The notes under the pieces are model-generated. The model made no database searches. It was not told the origin of the DNA and was given only the letters and a program-made list of their open reading frames with translations. The position numbers were made by a program, and so were the translations under genes. Positions 9,906 to 21,300 of a stretch of 64,000 bases of DNA are shown here, piece by piece; position 1 is the stretch's first letter, and each line of letters starts with the position of its first letter. The DNA is taken from the NCBI GenBank assembly GCA_911728435.2, contig OU452202.1, forward strand, positions 23,663,135-23,727,134, written 5' to 3'. The DNA is from Apoderus coryli (taxonomy: Eukaryota; Arthropoda; Insecta; Coleoptera; Attelabidae).

Positions 9906-10598
9906 TAATATATGCGTCTATTTTTTGGAACTGAGTCTATAAGATTTTCGTCCAAGAGTAGGTATGTATTTTATATTTCTAAAGTCCAATTTTTGATAAT
10001 AAGAAAACATAAGAGAGACAGTCCGTAGAATAAGTAGTGCTGGTACGATGACGTTTAAAAATTCTAGTAACGCTGTCTATGTGTCATCCTATACGGACTT
10101 ATTAAATGACCTAATAGGTATGTTGTACTTGCATATTATATTTTGCCACAACAGTTGTTCGCAGGCAATATTCTAAGCATATTGCTCGCCCAGACAAGTT
10201 AATAAACCTGGAGCGTAATTTACGATTATATACTGCTTTTAGTACCCACACCTAATGTTATCCAGCCTAATAAGAACTGACAACATGTTCTTATTAAATA
10301 ATGTAAATACGTCTCCATAATCTAAATTTCGTCTATGTTTATTATATCCGTATAATCTCTGTAGTTGCTGTTACAACCATACTTGGTTCTAAAAAAAGCT
10401 CCTTTAATAAATATTATATATTATGGTAAACACTAAATTTTCCTAACTTCTTCTTCATATACCTAGAACGGGTTTTACACAACAACGGTTAACAAGACGC
10501 TGGAAAATATTAATTGAATCGACATCGAAAAAAATATATATACGTTAGAGATTCTTGGTTTTCAAACGAAGATCAGGATCAGGGGAAGATGAGGTATA
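9906..10598. other. no recognised gene
   Basis: Intergenic sequence. A segment at about 10057-10113 (around TCTAGTAACGCTGTCTATG) recurs in similar form at about 43895-43950, so it belongs to an unnamed dispersed repeat. Confidence 0.4.
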
Positions 10599-10646
10599 GT
10601 TGTTGGACCACCAAGTTCTCCAGATTTAAATCCAATTGGTTTTCTC
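10599..10646 (+). pseudogene. Tc1-like transposase crumb
   Basis: Sixteen codons read VVGPPSSPDLNPIGFL, the SPDLNPIE-type signature found near the third catalytic acid of Tc1/mariner transposases. No flanking transposase sequence remains readable, so this is only a remnant. Confidence 0.45.
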
Positions 10647-10887
10647 TATAACAAAAATGCACCGTTTTTTCAATCAACATTTTAACATGATTAGTATGAG
10701 CTAACCTAAGGTTTTAAGGCTAATAAATTTAATTTTCTATACTCTTACATGCTAAGAATGGCTTCTTGTGACATTTTTAACTGTAACAGTTTAAACTAAA
10801 CAACTGGGCCAGTGTTTGATGACTTTCTAAATAATCCGAGGGTGGAGTTCGTCTCGATTCACAACTCCATTCATTTATACTTTAATT

Positions 10888-12520
10888 GGATTCATTTAGT
10901 AACTGTTAAGGTTAAGTTTAGTAACTGTTAAGGAACTAGCCCAAACAGAATTTTTAGTTTAGTAACTGTTAAGGTTAAGTTTAGTAACTGTTAAGGAACT
11001 AGCCCAAAAAGAATTTTTAGTTTAGTAACTGTTAAGGAACTAGTCCAAAAAGAATTTTTTGTTTAGTAACCGTTAAGGTTAAGTTTAGTAACTGTTAAGG
11101 AACGAGCCCAAAAAGAATTTTTAGTGTAGTAACTGTTAAGGTTAAGTTTAGTAACTGTTAAGGGACTAGCCCAAAAAGACTGTTTAGTGTAGTAACTGTT
11201 AAGGTTAAGTTTAGCAACTGTTAAGGAACTAGCCCAAAAAGAATTTTTAGTTAAGTAACTGTTAAGGAACTATCCCAAAAAGAATTTTTAGTTTAGTAAC
11301 CGTTAAGGTTATGTTTAGTAACTGTTAAGGAACTAGCCCAAAAATACTGTTTAGTGTAGTACCTGTTAAGGTTAAGTTTAGTAACTGTTAAGGAACTAGC
11401 CCAAAAAGAATTTTTAGTTTAGTAACCGTTAAGGTTAAGTTTAGTAACTGTTAAGGAACTAGCCCAAAAAGAATTTTTAGTGTAGTAACTGTTAAGGTTA
11501 AGTTTAGTAACTGTTAAGGGACTAGCCCAAAAAGAATTTTTAGTTTAGTAACCGTTAAGGTTAAGTTTAGTAACTGTTAAGGAACTATACCAAAAAGAAT
11601 TTTTAGTTTAGTAACCGTTAAGGTTAAGTTTAGTAACTGTTAAGGAACTAGCCCAAAAAGAATTTTTAGTGTAGTAACTGTTAAGGTTAAGTTTAGTAAC
11701 TGTTAAGGGACTAGCCCAAAAAGACTGTTTAGTGTAGTAACTGTTAAGGTTAAGTTTAGCAACTGTTAAGGAACTAGCCCAAAAAGAATTTTTAGTTAAG
11801 TAACTGTTAAGGAACTATCCCAAAAAGAATTTTTAGTTTAGTAACCGTTAAGGTTATGCTTAGTAACTGTTAAGGAACTAGCCCAAAAATACTGTTTAGT
11901 GTAGTACCTGTTAAGGTTAAGTTTAGTAACTGTTAAGGAACTAGCCCAAAAAGAATTTTTAGTGTAGTAACTGTTAAGGAACTATCCCAAAAAGAATTTT
12001 TAGTTTAGTAACCGTTAAGGTTAAGTTTAGTAACTGTTAAGGAACTATCCCAAAAAGAATTTTTAGTTTAGTAACCTTTAAGGTTATGTTTAGTAACTGT
12101 TAAGGAACTAGCCCAAAAATACTGTTTAGTGTAGTAACTGTTAAGGTTAAGTTTAGTAACTGTTAAGGAACTAGCCCAAAAAGAATTTTTAGTGTAGTAA
12201 CTGTTAAGGAACTATCCCAAAAAGAATTTTTAGTTTAGTAACCGTTAAGGTTAAGTTTAGTAACTGTTAAGGAACTAGCCCAAAAAGAATTTTTAGTTAA
12301 GTAACTGTTAAGGAAAGATACCAAAAAGAATTTTTAGTTTAGTAACCGTTAAGGTTAAGTTTAGTAACTGTTAAGGAACTAGCCCAAAAAGAATTTTTAG
12401 TGTAGTAACTGTTAAGGTTAAGTTTAGTAACTGTTAAGGAACTAGCCCAAAAAGACTGTTTAGTGTAGTAACTGTTAAGGTTAAGTTTAGTAACCGTTAA
12501 GGAACCTAGCCCAAAATCGA
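10888..12520. repeat. 63-bp minisatellite with higher-order structure
   Basis: About 1.6 kb of tandem repeats. The basic 63-bp unit has two half-similar parts: a short one (TTTAGTAACTGTTAAGG then TTAAG) and a long one with the same 17-bp start followed by AACTAGCCCAAAAAGAATTT and a short T-run. Units vary by deletion of the short part and by replacement of AGAATTTTT with GACTGTTT or TACTGTTT. A run of variants starting at 11161 (AGGGACTAGC...GACTGTTTAG) recurs in the same order from 11706, giving a higher-order period of about 545 bp. No ORF crosses the array. Confidence 0.9.
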
Positions 12521-13077
12521 ATTTTTATAATTCACTTAACTTAAGTTATTCGCATTTTATGCCCTTTTCAAAAACCGCAATATATACAGGGTGGTCTGTA
12601 TGAACAATTTTACTTTAGGGTCGTTTCACCTCCATCCATTTGTTTATATTTTAATTAAATTAAAAGGTGTGTTTATAAAAAAGTACTTAGTATAATAAAA
12701 TGAAAATTAGAACAGTGATAAACAAATAATAAACTCAGGATGTTTATAAATTTAATTTCTCTCTTCACTTGTTGAATGAATGGATTTTATTCTATGAATT
12801 ATATTAACGGATATAATATAATATATAACATAGTACAAGTAATGTTACAACAAAAAATAAATTGAGATCTTTACGAGTACCTCCCTACATGTATTGACCT
12901 CGGTTACGGCTATGTGCCTTGGTGCAAGCTCATCCATTTCACTATATTATGTTATCCAACGTTTCTTTATTATTATGATTAAACTAGGTAGTTTAGTCGG
13001 TTGATTTTAAATCGTTATGGACGGTCCGCACCAATAGACGTTGGTAGCAATAATTCCATGTGCTGCCACCGCCTTCT
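12521..13077. other. intergenic, repeat edge
   Basis: The sequence just right of the minisatellite (about 12605-12660) resembles that just left of it (about 10845-10895), both containing a TTTATA.TTTTAATT stretch after a CTCCAT.CATTT word. ACAGGGTGG at about 12595 looks like a single transposon end. No gene is seen. Confidence 0.35.
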
Positions 13078-13540
13078 TTAAAAAAATAAATGATTCTTTA
13101 TTTAGTATAAAAATACTATTACATGACAATACATGAAAATCCCATTAACAAGATGTAAGATGTATTTTTAATTCATTTTTCAACTCATTGCAATGCTTCG
13201 AATATTCAAAGGCAGTGAGTTGAAAAGTCTAAGACCCTCATTAAAAACCGAATGGCACAAAAAATCTTTATCAGGAAATGAAATATTAACTGCATCATTT
13301 GATCTAAGGTATCGTTGATGAAGTTCACCTCGTTTCTTCAAAAACTCTTTCAAATATTTTGGAGTATTCATCCTAATTATTTTATATAATATAAAAACTA
13401 AAGTTGCCTTTTCAACACACTGCCGAACAGGCAACCAAACGAAAGCACTTAACATATATTTGGCAACGTGGTGTTCCAGTCCATTTGTGAATGTTTTCAT
13501 TATTACATTGCAACACACGGCCTAATTAAATCAGTGAGCT
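13078..13540 (-). pseudogene. non-LTR RT C-terminal fragment, second family
   Basis: A minus-strand ORF (13518-13180) carries WLPVRQCVEKATLVFILYKI, a downstream LRSNDAVNISFPD region and GLRLFNSLPLNIRSI. This matches the 'LPV..R......YK......LP..IR' tail common at the end of CR1-like and RTE-like ORF2 proteins. On the minus strand it ends with an AATAAA signal and an A-rich tract near 13083-13100, consistent with a retrotransposon 3' end. It differs from the 1.5, 7.9 and 46 kb relics, so a different family is involved. Confidence 0.7.
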
Positions 13541-13740
13541 TAATTTAAACAATTTTTTTTTGAGTAAGTTGTAAGTTACAATACCGTATAAAATGTTAGT
13601 TAAGAAAATAAAGTAATTTGTTTGGAGCCTTTGAGGGTAGTCAAAATGGCGGGATTCCTATACGGATAGTAATTTGTCCTATTTTTGGGTCGTGAACAGC
13701 CTTATATTTTATAAAACTAGTAGTGATAAGTGTGTATTTA

Positions 13741-14539
13741 CAGGGTGTTAGTAAATAAGTGCGACAAACTATAATAAAATACTAATAATATAAATACATG
13801 TCCGCACATGCTTCGTTTTCTGCTGAGATACAGTTAAAGTTTTTCTTAAAAACTGAAGATTTATTGATGGCTCTGAAACCGGTGAAGATATGCAAATGAA
13901 ATTTAGTGGGTTTTAAAAGGTAGTTATTGCGCATTTTTTGACATGCAATTAAGAATTTTTTGTTCATCTGTGGCGCGCATCAAATTAAAAATCATTTTGG
14001 AATTCCTCGTTCAATTTGTGATAAAATATCTCTCGTTTTTATTTATATTAATAAGTTTTGTTTCTGTGTTATTCGTAATTTAATTTGATATAAGGGTGTT
14101 TCATTAGTTTTAATTAGGGTGTTTTTGTTTGAATAGTTTTTGTAACTAAATAAGAATTTAAATTTTTTGTAGTTAAGGATATAAAGATCATTGTTTTATA
14201 TTAATACAATTCATATAGGTTATGTGTTTAGTTTTTATATTGTTTAAGTGGTTAATGTTGAGTAGCGGCCTTTTTTTTTTACTCAAAAGAAAAGAACCAG
14301 CTAGACTTCGCCATTTAAGATGTATATTTATATATAATCTTAATAAAGCCTATTATTATTATTATATCTCCACCGGTTTCAGAGCAATTAATAAATCTTC
14401 AGTTTTTAAGAAAAACTTTAACACCCCGTATCTCAGAAAACGAAGCATTTGCGGATATATGTTTGTATTGCAAACTGTCATTATTTTTTCATGCAGAATT
14501 ACCCCCTAAAGTTTGTCGCACTTATTTACTAACACCCTG
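13741..14539. mobile_element. 799-bp TA-flanked MITE with long inverted ends
   Basis: The left end begins CAGGGTGTTAGTAAATAAG and the right end is its reverse complement finishing ...TTACTAACACCCTG. Both are flanked by TA (13739-13740 and 14540-14541), the target duplication of Tc1/mariner elements. The inverted ends extend, with mismatches, about 150 bp inward (13741-13890 and 14372-14539; both contain the ACCGGTTTCAGAGC word or its complement). No transposase is encoded. The interior at about 14282-14366 ends with AATAAAGCC and a TTA repeat and looks like an inserted retroelement 3' end. Confidence 0.8.
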
Positions 14540-14541
14540 TA

Positions 14542-15358
14542 TCGTCGAAATTTTTGGTTTGTGGAAGATTTTTTTATTTAACAAAAAACTTCTGTTATAT
14601 ACACGGTAATTGGATGAATCACAGTTAAATTTCATCATTGGTGCAGGCACTCTATTTTACTTCACTAATATAGAAAAGTGTGTGGTGCGTTGCACTGTGA
14701 GGTCACTGGAGTTCACATTGGGTCACGTGACAGTCGACCTCCCATCGATCCCTATTATATTCCACACTACTATTATGACGCTACCTGTATTTACACCAGA
14801 AAAGTGATGAACAAGAAAAACAAAGTGGGAGAACAGAAGTACATTTATGGGATTTGGGGGTTAGAGGGACAAAAATAGCGGGACAGCCGAATATAAATCT
14901 TCTTTCAGTGTAGGTACATTATATGGGTAGGTATATGTGTTACTTTGAAGTGTGTTCAACAGGAATTTTTTGTCCTTTGTACGAAATTTCGGTTGGTTGG
15001 TTAGTTTGTGAAGCTTTGCTCTGAGCTCTGTGTTTAGTTAGTTTTGATGACCCTGTGGGAAAAAGTAGGCTACAAAAAGATTCATGGCATGTTATATTGG
15101 GCGAAGGAAAATTAAAATAGGACTCAAAGTAGCCTATAATCCTTCATCATTTTTTGGTAATTGTGAAAACAAAAGAGTTATTTGATAAAGTTAATTTTGA
15201 TCATTTTCGAAAATCATCATGTATGTCGAAACTGGCAATAAGGCCAACTGACTCGTGTTAACGAAAGTGTCATAATAAAGTTGTTTTTGGTTTCTGGATT
15301 TCAACACTTGGATAGCTTTAGTTCTATTAATAAACTCATTTAGTTATTTTTTTTACAG
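14542..15358. other. upstream of first visible ABCG exon
   Basis: No exon is supported here. The first ABCG exon I can place begins at 15359 and its reading frame enters from an upstream exon, so an earlier coding or leader exon must lie in this stretch or further left. I could not identify it. Confidence 0.4.
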
Positions 15359-18300
15359 AGATACCGTACTCCAGTTCCCATGTCTTCTTATGGACCACAG
15401 GCCGCTGCCCGTTCATCTTGCATTTCGAGGCATTACCGTCTCAGCATGCAGCAGGACAGTACTTCAAAATGTGGATGGACTGGTCAGGCCCGGGCAAATC
15501 TTGGCGGTTATGGGACCAAGTGGCTGTGGTAAGAGATCACTTGTTATTTTTAGGGATCAATTTTCTAGAAGTAAAAGCCTTAATAATAATAATTGCTTTA
15601 TTGCTCAACAGAAAATCCATTTACAGAGCAATCTTACAAAATTACTTAATATTAATAATAAAACTACAAATAAAACGAAACAGAAAGAAAGAAACATCAT
15701 ACATTCAACTTAAATGTTCATTCAAAACACCCAAAACAGTACTTAAGTGATCAAAAAAAATATCACTCTCATCGCTTATAAAGTTATATGTCCGACTCAT
15801 TGTGTAGACAGGCGACTTCATTAACAAATTGGTCCTAGGTCGGTCGTTATAAAATAAATTAGAGGATCTCGAATTCTGCCTTGGTACCAAAAAATACAAC
15901 TTTTGCAAGAGTTCAGCGCAATCAATCTTACTGCATGAATTTTTCGTCTTAATTCTAAACTTTGTATTTGACATCTTGTTAATAAGATGTCATACTCTAT
16001 TCCTCTTTCTGGATATGGTCCATCAGTTTTGAAACATAAGTATTTTAAGAACTTACGCTGAACTCTCTCAACAGAAACATTGTAACAGTTATAATATGGA
16101 AACCATATTAAAGAGCAGTATTCCAGCTTTGACCTGACATAAGCATAGTATAAGGTTTTTATTGTATCCATATTCTTAAAAGATCTGGAATTACTCACAA
16201 TGTAGCCATAAGACCCAGATGCACTCAGAATTATGTTATTTATATGTATATCGAATGAAAGAAGCTTATCAAAGGTCACACCAAGATCCTTAATGGACTC
16301 AGGACGATTTAAAAAAAAGCCTTATCGAGGAGCATCGAAATAAGTCAATATATAAAACTATATAATGCAATTAAGTGATCCAATCCAAATTAAATTCTAA
16401 TTGTTTCAAATAAATTCCAGGGAAAACCACCCTACTTAACACACTCAGCGGCAGGGTTAAACTCGACTCAGGACAAATATTCTTCAATAGGGATCCACTG
16501 TGTAAGCGATGGAAAAGAAAAATCTGTTACGTATTACAACAGGATATATTTTTTCCTGATCTAACATTAAGGTAACAGTAAAATACGTACACGAACTATT
16601 TTCTATTAAATATTTTTTTCTATGTTTTGAATAGGCAAACCTTAGATTATACTGCAAGACTGAGATTACCCGATACATTATCCCATTCACAAAAGATGCA
16701 ATATGTGGATCACATAATTGATGTATTGGAGTTAACACATTGTCAGGATACAATTATAGGTAAGCTTTATTTTGTTTATTATTATTGTTAAATATTCCTT
16801 TTCAGACCCTTGCAAATATATATCGAATCCTAAATATCTTTGCCTGACCACTTTATTTTATGAATAATGAATCACCATTCCTAACACCATTGGTAAGATT
16901 ATGATGGATAATGAACGAAAATCGACAAAACTCTCAATTGCTAAATGCTAGACATAATTACATTTTGCAGTGTCAAAAAAAAAAAACTAACAAAAACAAA
17001 GAAACAAAAAACTAACATTTTTATTTTTCTACAATACTTCAGTTTAACCGGGATCACGTAAAGTTGCTACGAAGAACCTGACGGAATGGTCGTAAATTTG
17101 ACGCATGATCTATGGAAGTTTTCTGCATAAAATTTTTATTATTTTTGTATGCATCTTAATTGTTGATTTGTGCAAATTTTTTTTTTTGACATTCAGAGCC
17201 AGATTCAGCAATTGTTAGCTAATGATCTCGGAGTTTGTGTAATTTTTATAGCATCAAAACTTGGAGTTTTTTTGATATTCTTGTTGCATACTTGGCGAGA
17301 TGGACTACTTGTATCGATGATTGTGATGTGAAATCTCAGAAAAAATATTAAATGAGAAGAACAAAAAAAATTGACACAATCATGCAAACGACTTGATACA
17401 AGATACAAGAAAACAACTCGAAGCTAAGATAAATGAAGAAGAAAAGACGATCAGAGTACAGTACAATACAGAGAAAGAAGAACAAAGGAATAGATTTAGA
17501 AAAAAAAAATAATTAGAAGAAAAATTAAACGACCAACCAATAAAGATACAAGAAGTAACAATAAATAACCTTGGGGCTGCCTTAAAATTGTTCCTGTTGC
17601 ATTCCCAACTCTATTTTGTGTCTCCGAAATTCAGGAATTATCTAATAACGACTTTTTTTTTCAGGAGACTATATGAAAAGAGGCTTGAGTGGGGGAGAGA
17701 AGAAGAGGGCGAATATTGCATGCGAATTACTGACAAATCCATCACTAATGTTATTAGATGTAAGTTTTACTTATTTTTTCTTTTGGTAAAAATAACTTTT
17801 CTCTTATCACTGTTTTTTTATTTTTACAAATTTGGTTTTAATTTCCAGGAGCCCACGTCTGGTCTGGATTCTCATTCCGCATACAATCTAATGACAACGC
17901 TGAAGAAGTACGCCGTTGCAGAAGGAAAAACTTTAGTGATCACAATGCATCAGCCTTCATCACAAATATTTCATTTATGCGATAAGTTATTGTTATTGTG
18001 CAAGGGTAGGACTGCGTATTTCGGTGACACGTGTAAAGTGATAGATTTTTTTAGTGATGTAGGGATACATATAATGCCGCATTATAATCCTGCCGACTTT
18101 ATATGTAAGTGTAACTATGCATTACGTCTCATACACGACCATTAAAATACCAAAAACATTCTCGAGAAAAAATCAAATCCCTATACTCCTGGCAATAATA
18201 ATCCTTTTTAGAATAACTGGCGTATTCACCAGAGCCTTCATATTCACATTAGCCTAAGGATGAATGCTCTCAAGGATTTTGATATCAACTTCAATTTGAA

Positions 18301-21300
18301 TGATTTATTTCTTAATCTACTCCCTAATCACGATTAATCTCATCATAATTCTAACGCTATCCCGATCATGTATAGTAAATCAACTAATATCGACCCTAAA
18401 CAACGATAAAATTATGAAACTTTTCCATATAATCAATATATTTTCACTAGGAGGGCTGCCCCCCTTTTTAGGATTTATCCCCAAATGAATAACCATTAAT
18501 GGATTAAGTGACCTTAATTTTCATGCTAAGAACCTTGATTATGGAACATTTATAGTTTTTTCTTCTGCTGTAAGTAAAAATAATGCTAAAACCAGAAAGA
18601 CTTTTAGGAACAAATCAGACTGGAAGTTTTAATTGGCGAAATCTGACTATGGTATGTCTGAGGCCAATTTGAAATTAAAAGAAGTATGACTCGCGTTCTC
18701 AGAAAATCTGACTCTAAGCTTATTAGTGAAGATATGGATCTTCGAATAAATTCCAACTACTTACGACTAATTTTAAGTTCCCTACTGTAATATCGAGTTC
18801 CAAATTCGAAATCATCATCTATTTTGAAATAGTATCATACAAAATTGGCGCATTATTATTTTGTTAATAATTCAAGGATAATGAAGGTTTTGTTATTACA
18901 GTGGAACAAGTCAAAGGATCTATAGAACTCAGGGACAAAATCATAGCGGCAGCCCAAGAAAAACGCAAAAGTCACGATTATCCAATGGAGTTACAACATC
19001 ACGATATGTCATACATATCAGAGAAATACGATCAGAAAATGTTACCTCATAGTCCCTACCCTAGTTTAGAACGTAAGTAGAAATCTATCACAGAATTCTA
19101 ATGGTTTTTGAATATTCTATCAACTTATTTGGAAATGGTAATTTTAGAAGATACCCTTAATGCAATGGAACCTGATGTAAGGAGGTTATGGTTAGACACT
19201 CATTCTCATGCGTCATCGTCAGTGAGTTCAGAAACAAATGATTCAGACTGTTACTTTTCATGGCCAACTAGTTTTTGGACACAATTTAAAGTGTTATCGC
19301 AAAGGAACTTCCATGAGGCCAAACCTCGAATGTTATCAAAATTACACTGGGTAAGTCATGAAACATATATTTAACTTTGGTAGGGAAGATAAGTTTCGCC
19401 TATTTCTTGATTTATAAAGAACCGATTTACAAGATACTTTAACGTGTTTATAGAAAATAGACTTTTGTATACATAGAAATTCAGAAGTAAACTTCACTCA
19501 TTTATTTCTGTACAAGGATTTTACATCACAATCGTTAGCTTAATCACACAAAGCTAAACGTCATTCAAATGGCAGATATTAGTGATGTCAAACTACGAAC
19601 ACATCGTCAAGACACAGCATTAATAAATACAGCATTCCGAGTCCACGTTGGCACTTTGAACTAAATACATTCAAACTGTGACGTATGACGCCGCCATTTT
19701 GGGTTAAAAATCAGGTCCTGACTAAAAATAATTATAGTTTTCGGTTTCTAATCACAGTACTGTATTTTTATTTTTGTAAAAATATTTAAGTACAAAATAA
19801 TATCGCTGTCAATTTCAGAAATATTTGTGTTGTGTATCATAGTGATTGAACACAGCCATGAGTGGTGTTATCAGGTAAATGTTGACCTGATTGTGTGATT
19901 TTTAGTTAAAAAAAAGACATTTTTACAAAAGTTGAAGCATTGCTTCCTAACTTAACCTAAATTTAACTTATATTTTAGCTTAAAAACATATTAGATACTG
20001 TCATTTCGTAATATAAAATTTACGGTTATACAAATAGTTGTTATAAACGTAAAATTCTCTAGTATTCATCTTTATTTTTACTTATTAGTCACGTAACAGG
20101 ATCTTTGGGCAAGCGAATAAAATGTTTAGAGCAAGTGTACCGCTTATTGGGCCAACATTTTGCAGCACGCACATGTCCTCCCTGATTGTTCATTGTATTA
20201 ATCATAAGATACGTTAATAAAAATAAAATCCTTTTAATTCTCACAAACACTATACCAAAAACACAAAACACAGAATTAGATTACAAACACAATATTTATT
20301 TATCTCGTACACGCCGACAATGAACTATATATTGAATACAGGAGTGGACGGTATCTATCTACGTCTATGCGATTATTGTGACGTTTTAACCCATAATGGC
20401 AGCATGCGCGACGAGATGCGCAGGACGCCTCGCAACCGGAGAGTCAGAATACTGTATTATTTATTATACTGTGGTCAAATACCCTAATTTGAAAGGGGCA
20501 AAATAGATATTTATGAAGAAATTAATATTTTTCGAAAAAAATAAATAATCACTTTTTTTTTTTAAACAAACCTCGAATATTTATCGTATTTCACTAAATT
20601 CAAACATTTCCAGATTTATTCTTTATGAAAATTTTCAATTTTGTGAATTTATAGGTACAAACAATAGTTCTTGGCATTTTAGCTGGACTTTTATGGTTCC
20701 AATTAGACAGACGAGAAGAGACATTACACGATATACAAGGGTGGATGTTTTTCTCTACAACCTATTGGATGTTATTTGCTCATTTCGGGGCACTGAGCTC
20801 ATGTAAGTGTCGTTCTCATTCCATTTTTGTTGTGTTGTTCGTGTCTTTGTTTGCTTTATTTGAGGACTTCAAAATAGAAACCTCAACAGTTTTAACTCAT
20901 ATAGTGCTGATTTTATATCATAAACGTTTCATTTATTGAAGTTTCTATTTCGGAGTTCTCTACGCTCAAAAATCCTCGATTAATTTTCTTCTGATGTAAC
21001 AATATTAACTTTGGTTTATTCAAAAGTTTCATCCTAATTTTAAAGTTCCGTTTAAGCATTACTTGTTCAAAAACTGACTTTTTCAGCAATGCATAATTGA
21101 ATAAAGGAACGTAACTAACATTTTTTATTTGTGGCTTCCTTATATTTTCAAATTTCCTTCAATTAAAAAAAAAAAAGGACAATATTATCTGAATTGTGTT
21201 GTTCTCATTTTTCGATCTGTGCTGCAACCATCTTTAACATTTTTAAAAGCTGGTAGTCTAGAATGATGAAGATGCAGACTAGCATCGAAACGTTCTAGGC

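Noticed and set aside
10888..12520. Telomeric or CRISPR-like array
   Set aside because: The unit is not TTAGG-type, repeats are directly adjacent without unique spacers, and the genome is eukaryotic; it is a minisatellite.
13782..14509. Open frames in the TA-flanked MITE (13782-13967 minus, 14222-14509 plus)
   Set aside because: Both run through the inverted ends and share the same short peptide because the DNA is palindromic; no transposase motif.
18300..18488. Possible extra ABCG exon
   Set aside because: The encoded peptide is mitochondrial ND2 with mitochondrial codon meaning, and no splice sites fit; it is a NUMT.
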